Position numbers and translations under genes: made by a program. This document shows, piece by piece, positions 34,248-43,705 of a stretch of 54,252 nucleotides of DNA. The notes under the pieces were generated by a model, which worked only from the letters and a program-made list of their open reading frames with translations, did no database searches and was not told the origin of the DNA. Source of the DNA: CAZSBB01 sp964605235 (lineage in GTDB: Bacteria; Planctomycetota; Phycisphaerae; Phycisphaerales; Phycisphaeraceae); assembly GCA_964605235.1 (NCBI GenBank), contig CAZSBB010000044.1, forward strand, positions 1 to 54,252, read 5' to 3'. Numbering within the stretch: position 1 is the first letter of the stretch; each line of letters starts with the position of its first letter.

Positions 34248-37200
34248 ATGCAGCATGTTCGATCCTTCATGATGGCAGTGGGTCTGTTGCTCGTTGGGTT
34301 GAGCGCCGGCGTTCGGGGTCAGGAGCAGGCGTCTTCGCTGCCGCAGGTGGATGACGCCGCCATTCTGGAGATGTTCAAGCCCAGTCTGCCGGCGGAGCTG
34401 CCGCCGCGCCTGTTCACGCCGGCGGTGGTGCAGGCTTTGCGCGAACGCAAACCGACGCTGGTGGGTCAGGTCGGCGGCAAGGATGGGCGCGTCGGGGTGC
34501 GCATGGCGACGGCACTGAGCGATGAGCAATGGCGCGCCCTGATCCCCGCATACAGCGGCTTCACCATGCGCACCGAACGCAACCTCCAACTGCAAAACAG
34601 CGGGCGCTGTCCCTTCTGCGGCAAGCTGTACCAGGGCCTGGACTACCCGCTCGATCGGCTGCTCGATCAACCCTTCCAGGCGCCGACCAAATGCTGTGGG
34701 GCGATGGTGTACGAGCATGAAGCGGACATGCCCGCCGACTATCCGGCGAAGCCCAACGTGACGGTGAGCATTGCGGACATGAACGGCACGCCGCGCGATT
34801 ACCGGTTTTACGCCCCGCCGGGCACTGAAGCCGCCGGCCCGGAGATCAGCCTCAAGCGCAAAGACTGGTTTTGTTCACAGGCGGAAGTGTGGTGGGCGCG
34901 GGCGTACTACTTCCAGAATGAGGAGCACCATGGCCCGACGCTGCTGCCGAACCTGACCGGCGCGGCGTTCAACGGCAACGACCAGGCGGCGCGCACGCTG
35001 GCGGTGATCTACGACCGGCTGGCGGAAGTCTGGCCCGGTTACCTGCTGGTGGACAACGGCAAGCTCGCCAACGGCATCGCCCGCGGCGCCGCGGGCAAAA
35101 CCTTCCTCACCGGCGCGGAATACAAAGCCACGCCCATCCCCGCCCGCTGGCGCCATCCCGCCTGGCTGCGCACCGATGTCTACTACAACCTCATGCCGCT
35201 GAACCACTGCTCCAGTTGGCAGGACGGCGTGCTGGCGAACTGCGCCGAGCACCTTCAGCGACTCGACTATCTGAGCGATCATCCGGCCGTGCTCGTGTAC
35301 AGCCGGGAACGCTACGGCGATGAACAGGCGTGGAACCGCCACGTGCGCAAAGGCTTCATCGACGAAATCGCATTCCTCGCCAAGTGCTGCAAACCCAGCC
35401 CCGGCGGCAACGTCATGGGCGTGTGGATCGGCGCGGCGATCCGTCTGGGCATCGCCCTGCAGGACCGCTACTTCATCGAAACCGCCATCGAATGCATCGA
35501 CCCGGTCATCGACAACCACTATCTCGCCGACGGCATGTCAGTGGAGGCGGCGTACAACTACGCCGGCATGATGCGCCCCATCATCGCCATGGCGGACAAG
35601 CTGGAACGCGAGCTGGGTCTGGACTTCACCACGCGCCATCCGCTGCTGCCGCTGATCCGGCAAACCAGCGATCGTCCCATCATGACGCTGCTGGGCAACG
35701 AGAGCATGCACAATGATCAGCACACCAACTTTTTCCGCAGCGGGATCACGTACTACTACCCGCCCTGGACGCCGGACTATGGCAAGTACGAGCGCGCCCA
35801 GAGCTATTCCATCTACGGCCTGACCGCGCTGCGCGGCGGCGCGCCGGGCATGCGCATGGAAACGATCATGGACTACCACCAGTCCAAAAATCACACCGGG
35901 CTCGGCCGACTGCGCCTGCAGACGTTTTACGAAGGCGTCACCCTCATGCCCAACATCGGCTACGCCTGCGGCGCTGCCGACATCTCCCAGGCGCCGTGGC
36001 CGAGCCTGCAATATCCCTTCGCAAAGCTCGACAAACCGCAAGACACCGACTTCTGGGGCGCCTGGTATTTCTACTACGGCGGCACAGTGCCCATGCAACT
36101 GATGGGGCTGGTCGATGGCGAAGTCGGCCCGGCGGTGCATCGCGGTCCGGTCACCTTCCGCCGCTATCTGGGCGGCGCGGCTTACGACTCGCCGGCCTAC
36201 AACGCCCAGTTGATCGACGTCGGCGCCGAGGGCCTGTTCGTGCACAAGCCCGAACCGGTGGATGTGTTCCAGCGCCAGACGGTGATGGTCACCCTCGCCG
36301 ACGGGCGCCCGCTGACGCTCGACTTCCATCGCATGCGCGGCGGCAAGCGCCATGACCTGTGCTGGCACGCTCCCGCCACTGCGCCTGACGAACAGGTGCA
36401 AACCTCGCTGACCACCGCGCCCACGCCGCTGCCCGGCTCCATGCTCGATCTGTACAACCAGGTCGCGCCCCAGCGCGCCCATGTCACCCGCAAAGGCTGG
36501 GGTGAGGATTGGATCAGCTCTTTGCAGCAATGGTCGATGCCCCAGCAGGCGTGGAACATCACCTATCACATTCGGCCGGAGCTGTTCGCCCCGGTCAGCG
36601 CGGAAGGCGCCGCCGCCGCCGCGAAATGGACTGCAGCGCTCAAGCCCGCGGACCTGCGGCTGTGGAGCGGCGCCGTTGCCGGCGCGGCAGAGCCGACGGT
36701 CACCGAGCAATCCATCATCACCGGCCGAGCGCCGTGGCCCTCCAAAATGCTCGAAAAGGTCAATGGTCAGTTCGTCGGCCCCAACCTCATCAGCCTCAAG
36801 GACGCCTTCCACACGCTGATGGTTTCACGCAGCAGCGCCGAGCTGGGTTTATCCAGCACCTTCGCCACGGTGATTGAACCTTACCAGCCGGAGCAGAAGT
36901 CTTTCCTCGGCAAAGTTGAAGTGCTCAAGCCTGACCATCTCGCCGCCGTCGCGCCTGACGCCATGGGCGCGGGGCTGCGCCTCACTACCGACGCCGGCAG
37001 CGAATTGTGGGCCGCCACCACCCGCGACGGGGGCTCATTCGCCAGCGGAGCGCTGAAGCTGCACGGGCGTCTGGGCGTCGCTGAGCCTTCCGCGCAGCGA
37101 TTGACGTTGTACGACGGCACGCGCTTCGCCGTGGGCGAAATGGCGGTCGAACTGCAGCCCAGTTGGAACCTGCCCCTGCTGGGGGTCATCGGCGACCTGA

Positions 37201-37838
37201 CCGGCCACCCCGGCGAAATGGCGCTGCTCGTGGAAACCGACCGACCGCTGCCCACCGATCAAACCCTCGTCGGCCGCACGCTCACCGTCGCCCATCAGAT
37301 CAGCAGCAAACACACCACCGGCTACGAGATCGCCCGCGTCACTTCCAGCGGCGCCCAGCGCTATCGCATCGACCTGGCCGGCGTGGGCACCTTCATCGAC
37401 CATCGCGTGCAGGTCGTCACCGTGCTCCCGAACAACCCCCGGGTTTATGAAGTCAATTACAGCCTGCTCAAAGGCAACAACCACAAAGGACTGTACGACG
37501 GCAAACGCCTGCGTCTGCTCCAGCAGCGTTTTGAAACCAGCATGGTCATGCCGCAGCACGTCGGCACCGCGTGGCATCGGGCGTTCGTCGAGCTGACCGC
37601 CGCGCCGCCCCAGCCGGTGGAAGTGGGCGATCCGCTGATCATCTTCACCATACAGCCGGGCGATCGCGTCATCATCCCCAGCCACTTCGCCAGCCAGGGC
37701 GTGACCACTGACGCCGGCCCCGCGCTGCAGATCGTCGCCACCGGCGCCGCGACCATGCGCGTGCCGGGATATCAACCGATCACGCTGACGGCTGCGGACC
37801 TGCCTGATGGCAAGGCGACGGTGACGCTCAAGCCGTAA
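34248..37838 (+). CDS. Large secreted heparinase II/III-like protein
   Basis: The 1196-residue protein has a signal peptide (FMMAVGLLLVGLSAGVRG). Residues ~105-150 contain a Cys pair C-P-F-C-G and a later C-C, probably a small metal-binding insert. Residues ~210-500 are helical, like the alpha/alpha toroid of heparinase/alginate-lyase-type enzymes (GKTFLTGAEY, YNYAGMMRPIIAMADKLE); ~500-720 has motifs of the beta-sandwich part (NDQHTNFFRSGITYYYPPWT, YHQSKNHTGLGRLRLQTFY). The remainder is beta-rich. This points to a polysaccharide lyase acting outside the cell, but the His/Tyr catalytic residues were not proven. It lies behind a glycan-synthesis cluster. Confidence 0.7.
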   Translation: MQHVRSFMMAVGLLLVGLSAGVRGQEQASSLPQVDDAAILEMFKPSLPAELPPRLFTPAVVQALRERKPTLVGQVGGKDGRVGVRMATALSDEQWRALIPAYSGFTMRTERNLQLQNSGRCPFCGKLYQGLDYPLDRLLDQPFQAPTKCCGAMVYEHEADMPADYPAKPNVTVSIADMNGTPRDYRFYAPPGTEAAGPEISLKRKDWFCSQAEVWWARAYYFQNEEHHGPTLLPNLTGAAFNGNDQAARTLAVIYDRLAEVWPGYLLVDNGKLANGIARGAAGKTFLTGAEYKATPIPARWRHPAWLRTDVYYNLMPLNHCSSWQDGVLANCAEHLQRLDYLSDHPAVLVYSRERYGDEQAWNRHVRKGFIDEIAFLAKCCKPSPGGNVMGVWIGAAIRLGIALQDRYFIETAIECIDPVIDNHYLADGMSVEAAYNYAGMMRPIIAMADKLERELGLDFTTRHPLLPLIRQTSDRPIMTLLGNESMHNDQHTNFFRSGITYYYPPWTPDYGKYERAQSYSIYGLTALRGGAPGMRMETIMDYHQSKNHTGLGRLRLQTFYEGVTLMPNIGYACGAADISQAPWPSLQYPFAKLDKPQDTDFWGAWYFYYGGTVPMQLMGLVDGEVGPAVHRGPVTFRRYLGGAAYDSPAYNAQLIDVGAEGLFVHKPEPVDVFQRQTVMVTLADGRPLTLDFHRMRGGKRHDLCWHAPATAPDEQVQTSLTTAPTPLPGSMLDLYNQVAPQRAHVTRKGWGEDWISSLQQWSMPQQAWNITYHIRPELFAPVSAEGAAAAAKWTAALKPADLRLWSGAVAGAAEPTVTEQSIITGRAPWPSKMLEKVNGQFVGPNLISLKDAFHTLMVSRSSAELGLSSTFATVIEPYQPEQKSFLGKVEVLKPDHLAAVAPDAMGAGLRLTTDAGSELWAATTRDGGSFASGALKLHGRLGVAEPSAQRLTLYDGTRFAVGEMAVELQPSWNLPLLGVIGDLTGHPGEMALLVETDRPLPTDQTLVGRTLTVAHQISSKHTTGYEIARVTSSGAQRYRIDLAGVGTFIDHRVQVVTVLPNNPRVYEVNYSLLKGNNHKGLYDGKRLRLLQQRFETSMVMPQHVGTAWHRAFVELTAAPPQPVEVGDPLIIFTIQPGDRVIIPSHFASQGVTTDAGPALQIVATGAATMRVPGYQPITLTAADLPDGKATVTLKP

Positions 37839-37912
37839 CCGCGCGGCACAACACCGCCGCCGCGAAGGAGCGGTTGCCGCCAGCTGCAGCGCTGTGGTGT
37901 GACGCGGCGGGT

Positions 37913-38401
37913 TTACGCCGATTCGACCACTGTGGCTTTGATGATCTTGGGCGCCTTGGCGGGGCGGCCGGCGTTGCGATCCGCCAGCGGGGTGGCGGCA
38001 ATCTTGTCGACGGCTTCGATGCCGGAGATCACCTTGCCAAACGCCGTGTACTGGCGATCCAGATGCTGGCAATGCTCGCGGCCGAGGCAGACGAAGAACT
38101 GCGAGCCGGCGGAGTTGGGATCGTTGGAGCGCGCCATGGAGAGCACGCCTTTGTCATGCTTGCGTTCGTTGAATTCCGCCTTGACGCGCCAGCCGGGGCC
38201 GCCGGTGCCGTCGCCGCGCGGGCAGCCGCCCTGGATGACGAAGGAGGGCAGGATGCGATGGAAGGTCAGCCCGTCGTAGAAGCCATCGCGGGTGAGCTTG
38301 AGGAAGTTCTCGGTGTGGCCGGGGGCAACGTCGTTCCACAGCTCCACGGTGAAAGTGCCTTCGCTGGTTTCCAGGGTGACGCGGGGATACGCGGTGCTCA
38401 T
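37913..38401 (-). CDS. Cyclophilin-type peptidyl-prolyl cis-trans isomerase
   Basis: The 162-residue protein has the complete bacterial cyclophilin core: FTVELWNDVAPGHTENFLKL, YDGLTFHRILPSFVIQGGCP (catalytic R in F-H-R), GVLSMARSNDPNSAGSQFFV and YTAFGKVISGIEAVDKI. There is no signal peptide, so it is cytoplasmic, unlike PpiA. It catalyses proline isomerisation during folding. Single gene, convergent with the large secreted protein. Confidence 0.95.
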   Translation of the reverse strand: MSTAYPRVTLETSEGTFTVELWNDVAPGHTENFLKLTRDGFYDGLTFHRILPSFVIQGGCPRGDGTGGPGWRVKAEFNERKHDKGVLSMARSNDPNSAGSQFFVCLGREHCQHLDRQYTAFGKVISGIEAVDKIAATPLADRNAGRPAKAPKIIKATVVESA

Positions 38402-38591
38402 GGGGAGTCCTTTGTGCGCTCGGGAAATCGGGGCCAGAACCGTTCAACCTTGTGAGACGGGGATGGTAACGAGATTGCCCGCCCGGTGCGCAGGTGGGGT
38501 GATGAAAGCAAAGCGATGACGCGCACAGAGACCCGGCGGCACGGAGCAGGAAAGCTGATTTATCTGGAGTGAAATGAAATGCGCCAAGCCC

Positions 38592-38731
38592 TCCGAGCCG
38601 CCGACGCCAGTCGGCGGGTGGTGATGGGTGAGGGTGTGCAGCGTCCGGGGGACGAAATTGTCCCCCGGCAGAGCCGGGGGCTAAGGGCCTGCAGCGCGAC
38701 GTTATCCGTTAGCCCCGGGCTGGGCCCGGGG
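38592..38731. repeat. Cluster of REP stem-loop and TTAGCCCC hairpins
   Basis: This gap of ~340 bases contains a 28-bp REP copy (38592-38619, stem GCCGAC/GTCGGC), an inverted TTAGCCCCCGGC hairpin (38662-38684) and a plus-strand variant TTAGCCCCGGGC-TGG-GCCCGGGG (38709-38731). No gene is seen. Confidence 0.8.
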
Positions 38732-38741
38732 ATGGACGCAC

Positions 38742-41700
38742 TCACTTATCCGCGGCATGAACTTCCGGGGCCGGGGCCGGCGCCGGTTGGTCCAGCATCG
38801 GCACGGGCGCCAGCTTCGGTTGCTGTTTGGTGCGCACGGCATCCATCTTCTGCTCCAACCGTTCGAGCAGGCCTTCGAGCTCCGGATCGTCGGGGGCTTC
38901 GTACCAGTTGCGGCGGAGGTTCAGCAGCGACTGTTTGGCGCCCGCCCAGTACTTCATCGCTTCCTCGGTGTTGCCCAGCCGGTAGAGCGCGTCCGCCAGA
39001 TGGTCGAGGATGACCGGATAGTTCTGCACATCCGCCGCCACGCTGCGGCGCAGCCAACTGACGGCCTCGGGGAAGTTGCCCAGCTTGTAGTAGACCCAGC
39101 CCAGCGAGTCGAGGTACGCCGACTCATTGGGTTCATGCTCCAGGGCGACCTTGATGAGCTTTTCCGCTTCGAGCAGGTTTCGGCCGGTGTTCGCCCACTG
39201 ATATCCCAGGCCGTTGTTGGTCGAAGCGTGATCGGGGAACTCCTTGAGCACATCCTGCATGAGCTTCTCAGCGCGTTCCCGTTGGCCGCGCTGTTCGAGC
39301 GTGACCGCCCAGCCGTATTGGATGTCCGCTTTCATCTGCGGATGCTGCGCGATGGCGTTGGTGAAGACCTCGTCGGCGGCCTGCTGTTCGCCGGCTTTGC
39401 TCAGGGCGTCGCCCAGCAGGCGCTGCAGGCGCGCGTGCAGGTCGGGGTTGTCCAGGCCGCCTTGTTCGAGTCCCTGGCGCAAGGCGTCGATGGCTTTCCT
39501 GAGCGCCGCTTCATCTTGGCGGAAGCGGTGCCACGCCAGGTGCAGCATGCCCAGCCGCGCCCCGCGCAGCAGCGGCACTTCGGTCAGTTCCGCCTGGCGT
39601 CGGCGGGCTTCATATTCCTTGGCGGGATCGCCCACTTCCTGGTAATGCTGGGCCGCCACTTCCCACAGCGTGCCGTTGGCGGGGTCGGCGTCGAGGCGGG
39701 TGCGCAGGAGTTTCTCCGCTTCCGCCTGCCGATTGCCGCGCCGGTAAATCTCCAGCAATTGCATCAACGGGCGCAGGTCCGCCGGGTCCTCCGCCAGCAG
39801 GTTCAGCAGCATTTTTTCCGCCTGGTCCGGCTCGCGCGCCGCCTGGAACTCCGCCAGCTTCAGCCGCGCCAGCCGACTGTTGGGAATGTTCCCCAGCATG
39901 CGGTGCATGAGCTGCGTGTACTGCTTGGTCGCGTCATTCACCAGCGGCCGGTCGTACATCCAGAACAGCAGCTCATAAATCCGCTCCTCGCGCGGCAACT
40001 GCTGCAAGGCATCGAGCAACGTGCGCTCGGCGGCATTGGGCTGCTGCAACTGCAACTGCAGGGTCGCCTTCTGGATCACCAGTTCCACGTTGCGCTGATC
40101 CTGCGCCAGCAGTTCGTCCAGCAGCGTCAGCGCCTGCTCCAGCCGCCCGGTGCGCGCCAGCACCGCGACTTTCAGGCTCACCACCGCCGGGTCATCCTGA
40201 TTGGGCAACGCCTTGAGCAGTTCGTCGGCTTTCTCAAACTCCTGCTGGGCGACGAGCATGATCGCCAGCCGCAGCCGGGCGGCTTCAAAGTCCGGTTGCT
40301 CGGCAACCAGTTTTTCCAGCACGGCGCGGGCATCGGCAATGCGGTTGGCGTGGAGCAGACTCATCGCCTGCAGGTAGCGCACCGCCGGGCGGGTCTGGTC
40401 CTTGGCATCGAGCTTGGGAAACAGGTCCGCCAGCGCCGCCGCCTTGGGTGCGACGCTCAGCAGGGCTTTGGCGTAGTCGTCGCTGCGTTTGGGGGAAGCT
40501 TCCATCGCGTCGGCGGTCCAGCGGATTGCCGCCAGCGCCGCCTTGCCTTCGAGTTGCTGTCCGTCGCTCAGTTCCAGTTGCTGTTTGAGCAGTTGGTCAA
40601 AGACGATGCGGTCGGCAGGCTTGGCGTGCAGATGCTCGCGCAGCAGGTCGACGCCCTTTTCCCCGCCGAGCAGGCCGGCGATCGCCACCGCCAGGCGCGA
40701 GCTGCGGTCCTGTTGTTGATAGACCGGCAGGAGCAGTTCCGCCAGGCGTTGCCGCGCCACGCCGCGGGCGGCGAGATAGCGCACCAGGCGGTAAGCGGTG
40801 GCGTTGGTTTCGGGCTGACTGGTGAGGAACTCGACGAGGATTTTTTCCGCCTGTTCGATCTGGTTGAGCTTGATGGCGGTGTAGAGTTGGCGGGCGATGA
40901 GGTCGGGCAGGTCGGGGACGCCGGCCTCGGCGGCGCGCTGGTACGCCGCACGCGCCAGTTCGGGTTGCCCCATGCGCTGGCGGGCATCGCCGACCGACTG
41001 CCACAGCAGGCCGCGTTGCCGTTCGACGATCATGTACTGCCGCGCCAGATCACCCGAGCGTCCCGGCGCGGCAGGTCGTTCCAGAAACGCGGTCATCACA
41101 TCCAGATAGGCGGCATCATTGCCGCGGCGTTCCAGGGCGCTGGCGAGGAAAAATTCCGCCAGGGCGCGCACCGCCGGGTCCGCGTCGAGGTTGGCGTCCA
41201 GTTGCGTCAGGTGATGGAAGATCGCCGCCGCCTCATCCCACTGGCTTTGCTCCAGGCTGTGGCGTCCCAGCAGGTAGAGCGTTTCCACATCCGCCGGGTC
41301 AGCGGCGAGCGCCTGCTGCAGGTAAGTGACGCTGCGCGAGCGATTGCCCGCCATCGCCCACAACCGTCCCATCAGGCGCAGCAGGTGCGGATCCTGGGGC
41401 ACCAGTTTGAGGGCGGTTTCCAGTTGCCGGCGGGCTTCAAAGAGCTGGCGGTTGTTGAGCGCTTCCCGCGCCTGCAGGTAGGCGCGCTGCGCCGCCATGG
41501 GAGGCTCGGGCAACGGCTGCTGCGCGTCGGCGGGAATCGGCTTGAGGTAATCAGGGTGCGGCAGCTTGGCGATGATGTCCGGCAGGGACAACTGCGCGGC
41601 GGCGGCGGCCGGCCCGGTGCGCGGCAGGAGCAGTTCCGGTTGCACGCCCGGGGGCAGCTCGCCGGAGACGTCATCGCTGGCGGCAGCGGATTCTTCCGCC

Positions 41701-41882
41701 TGACTGTCCCGCGCGCCGGCGTCCGGCGCCGCGCGGTCCTCACCGGCAGGCGTCTGCGCCCCGGCAGGCAGGACCAATGCCACACACAGCCACACAGCCA
41801 GCAGTGGATACGACCAGACGCACAGGCGAAATCGCGGCACGGTTATCCCCAACTCAGCGAGGGAAAGGATGGCGGACGGCAT
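38742..41882 (-). CDS. Large exported TPR-repeat protein
   Basis: The 1046-residue protein starts at ATG 41882 (earlier in-frame starts give only low-complexity sequence) and has a signal peptide (LCVWSYPLLAVWLCVALVLPAGA). From ~115 on it is built of tetratricopeptide repeats, with clear units such as DPADVETLYLLGRHSLEQSQ, DPANGTLWEVAAQHYQEVG, HEPNESAYLDSLGWVYYKLG and YPVILDHLADALYRLGNTEE. TPR arrays form scaffolds for protein complexes; in exported form they often take part in polysaccharide or envelope assembly. No catalytic domain is seen. It diverges from lysA. Confidence 0.88.
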   Translation of the reverse strand: MPSAILSLAELGITVPRFRLCVWSYPLLAVWLCVALVLPAGAQTPAGEDRAAPDAGARDSQAEESAAASDDVSGELPPGVQPELLLPRTGPAAAAAQLSLPDIIAKLPHPDYLKPIPADAQQPLPEPPMAAQRAYLQAREALNNRQLFEARRQLETALKLVPQDPHLLRLMGRLWAMAGNRSRSVTYLQQALAADPADVETLYLLGRHSLEQSQWDEAAAIFHHLTQLDANLDADPAVRALAEFFLASALERRGNDAAYLDVMTAFLERPAAPGRSGDLARQYMIVERQRGLLWQSVGDARQRMGQPELARAAYQRAAEAGVPDLPDLIARQLYTAIKLNQIEQAEKILVEFLTSQPETNATAYRLVRYLAARGVARQRLAELLLPVYQQQDRSSRLAVAIAGLLGGEKGVDLLREHLHAKPADRIVFDQLLKQQLELSDGQQLEGKAALAAIRWTADAMEASPKRSDDYAKALLSVAPKAAALADLFPKLDAKDQTRPAVRYLQAMSLLHANRIADARAVLEKLVAEQPDFEAARLRLAIMLVAQQEFEKADELLKALPNQDDPAVVSLKVAVLARTGRLEQALTLLDELLAQDQRNVELVIQKATLQLQLQQPNAAERTLLDALQQLPREERIYELLFWMYDRPLVNDATKQYTQLMHRMLGNIPNSRLARLKLAEFQAAREPDQAEKMLLNLLAEDPADLRPLMQLLEIYRRGNRQAEAEKLLRTRLDADPANGTLWEVAAQHYQEVGDPAKEYEARRRQAELTEVPLLRGARLGMLHLAWHRFRQDEAALRKAIDALRQGLEQGGLDNPDLHARLQRLLGDALSKAGEQQAADEVFTNAIAQHPQMKADIQYGWAVTLEQRGQRERAEKLMQDVLKEFPDHASTNNGLGYQWANTGRNLLEAEKLIKVALEHEPNESAYLDSLGWVYYKLGNFPEAVSWLRRSVAADVQNYPVILDHLADALYRLGNTEEAMKYWAGAKQSLLNLRRNWYEAPDDPELEGLLERLEQKMDAVRTKQQPKLAPVPMLDQPAPAPAPEVHAADK

Positions 41883-42250
41883 GGGACAGTTTAGCCGCAT
41901 CATCGCGCCAGGGGGCGATGGGCCGGCGGGCGATTTCACCAGCGGCAGGCGATCCAGCGCGGGGGGGGCCATGCGACTGCGGACTGGTATGCCTGCCCTG
42001 ACAGGCCCAAAGGTGCGCGTCACGGAACCGCTGACGGGTCGCCGGGGATGTTGCCATCCTCCGCCGGTGTCCACCCGAGGCTTCAAGTCTTGCCGTGAAA
42101 ATGCCTTAGCGCCGCATCGCCCTTGCGTTGAACCGCTTCGCCCATGCGCCTGGCGCCGCCGCGCTGCCCGTGCATTTTCCCGCCTGCTATGATGACCGAT
42201 TCGCTCGCTCCCGGCGGCGAAAGACAGCAAGCCGGCAGGAAGAAACCCTC
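41883..42250. promoter_or_regulatory. Divergent promoter region of the TPR gene and lysA
   Basis: No gene is seen. A TATGAT -10 candidate at 42188-42193 lies 57 bases before the lysA ATG, and AGGAAG (42238-42243) is its ribosome-binding site. No lysine riboswitch architecture was recognised. Confidence 0.4.
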
Positions 42251-43546
42251 ATGGATCATTTTCAATACCGCAACGGCCAGCTCTACTGCGAAGACGTGAG
42301 CCTCAACGACCTGGCGCAGCGCGTCGGCACGCCGGCGTATGTGTACTCCAAGGCCACGCTGCTGGAGCATTACCGCAAGCTGCACGGCGCCTTTGCCGCG
42401 CTGGACCCGACCATCTGCTACTCAATCAAGAGCTGTCCCAACCTGCACCTGTGCAAGCTGCTGGTGGGCGAAGGTTCGGGCATGGATGTGGTCAGCGGCG
42501 GGGAGCTGTACCGCGCTCTGCTCGCCGGCGTGGACCCGAGCAAGGTGGTGTACGCCGGCGTGGGCAAGACCAATGCGGAGATTCGCCAGGGCATCGACGC
42601 GGGCATCGGGTACTTCAACATCGAATCCGAAGCCGAGTTCGAGAACATTGCCGCCATCGCCAAGAGCATGGGCAAGACGGCGCGCGGGGCCCTGCGGGTG
42701 AACCCCGACGTGCACGATCCCAAGACCCACGCCAAGACCACCACGGGCAAGAAGGAAACCAAATTCGGCGTCGACATCGAGCGGGCGCGGAAGTTCTTCG
42801 CTGCCTACGGGAAGAACCCGCATCTGCGGCTGACGGCGCTGCACCTGCACATCGGTTCGCCGATCTACAGCCCGGAGCCGTATGTGCTGGCGATCAGCAA
42901 GGCGCTGGCGCTGATCGCGGAGCTGCGGCAGGCGGGCTGCACGATCGAAGCGCTGGACATCGGCGGTGGCTACGCGGCCGACTACGTGACCGGGCGTTCG
43001 CCTTCCTATGAAGCTTACGCCGCGGCGATTGTGCCGCTGCTCAAGGGCCAGGGTTTGCAGGTGTTTCTGGAGCCGGGGCGCACCATTGCCGCCAACGCCG
43101 GCGTCCTGCTGACCCAGGTGCAGTACCTCAAGCAGGGCGGCAGCAAACAGTTCGTCATCGTCGACACCGGCATGCACCAACTCATCCGCCCCGCCATGTA
43201 CGACGCCTTCCACTTCATCTGGCCCACGCGCGTCGCGCCCCAGCATGTGCCCACGCAGCGCCTCGAACAGATGCAGGGCGAAGGACTCGCCCCCGTGGAC
43301 ATCGTCGGCCCCATCTGCGAGACCGGCGACAGCCTCGCCAAAGACCGCAACCTGCCCCCCGTGCAACGCGGCGACCTGCTGTGCATCTTCACCGCCGGGG
43401 CCTACGGCATGGCGATGGCGAGCAACTACAACGCCATGCCTCTGCCCCCGGAAGTGCTCGTCGATGGCTCCGAGGTCACGGTGATCCGCCGGCGCCAGAC
43501 CTATGATGACCTGGTGGCGCAGGAAATGAACCCCGCCACCGCCTAA
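42251..43546 (+). CDS. lysA: Diaminopimelate decarboxylase
   Basis: The 431-residue fold-III PLP enzyme removes CO2 from meso-diaminopimelate to give lysine. Visible motifs: the PLP lysine in CYSIKSCPNLHLC (K60), SGGELYRALLAGV, ALHLHIGSPIY, ALDIGGGYAADY, LEPGRTIAANAGVL and GPICETGDSLAKDR (active-site Cys from the partner subunit). Length is normal. The TAA stop codon is also the first bases of a dispersed palindromic repeat. Monocistronic. Confidence 0.95.
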   Translation: MDHFQYRNGQLYCEDVSLNDLAQRVGTPAYVYSKATLLEHYRKLHGAFAALDPTICYSIKSCPNLHLCKLLVGEGSGMDVVSGGELYRALLAGVDPSKVVYAGVGKTNAEIRQGIDAGIGYFNIESEAEFENIAAIAKSMGKTARGALRVNPDVHDPKTHAKTTTGKKETKFGVDIERARKFFAAYGKNPHLRLTALHLHIGSPIYSPEPYVLAISKALALIAELRQAGCTIEALDIGGGYAADYVTGRSPSYEAYAAAIVPLLKGQGLQVFLEPGRTIAANAGVLLTQVQYLKQGGSKQFVIVDTGMHQLIRPAMYDAFHFIWPTRVAPQHVPTQRLEQMQGEGLAPVDIVGPICETGDSLAKDRNLPPVQRGDLLCIFTAGAYGMAMASNYNAMPLPPEVLVDGSEVTVIRRRQTYDDLVAQEMNPATA

Positions 43547-43641
43547 CGAGCCCCGCGCGTCAGCAAGGGGTTGCGGCGCAGCCGCAGTCGGAATGCGCCG
43601 CCAACGGAAAGGCAACCCCTCCCTCACGGTCGGGGCTCGTT
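43545..43641. repeat. 97-bp palindromic repeat AACGAGCCCCG, copy 1
   Basis: The element starts AACGAGCCCCGCGCGTCAGC and ends CCCTCACGGTCGGGGCTCGTT; its ends are inverted (AACGAGCCCCG/CGGGGCTCGTT, GGGGTTGC/GCAACCCC). A 91-bp copy lies at 53522-53612. Placed directly after the lysA stop codon, it would form a long RNA hairpin and may end transcription. Confidence 0.88.
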
Positions 43642-43690
43642 GATGACGAACTTCGTGATATGAACGATTAACATCTCGTCGCAACCGCCC

Positions 43691-43696
43691 TACACT
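43691..43696 (+). promoter_or_regulatory. -10 element TACACT of lipA
   Basis: TACACT lies 9 bases before the lipA ATG, without a ribosome-binding site. The predicted transcript would start within a few bases of the start codon, i.e. nearly leaderless. Confidence 0.5.
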
Positions 43697-43705
43697 GCTT
43701 CACCC

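Noticed and set aside
38757..41894. 1045-codon plus-strand open frame
   Set aside because: Antisense to the TPR gene over its whole length; no TPR or other domain, repetitive Arg/Gln/Leu pattern mirrors the TPR coding strand.
42100..42250. Lysine riboswitch before lysA
   Set aside because: The leader is only about 50 nt after the -10 candidate and lacks the conserved five-helix junction sequences.
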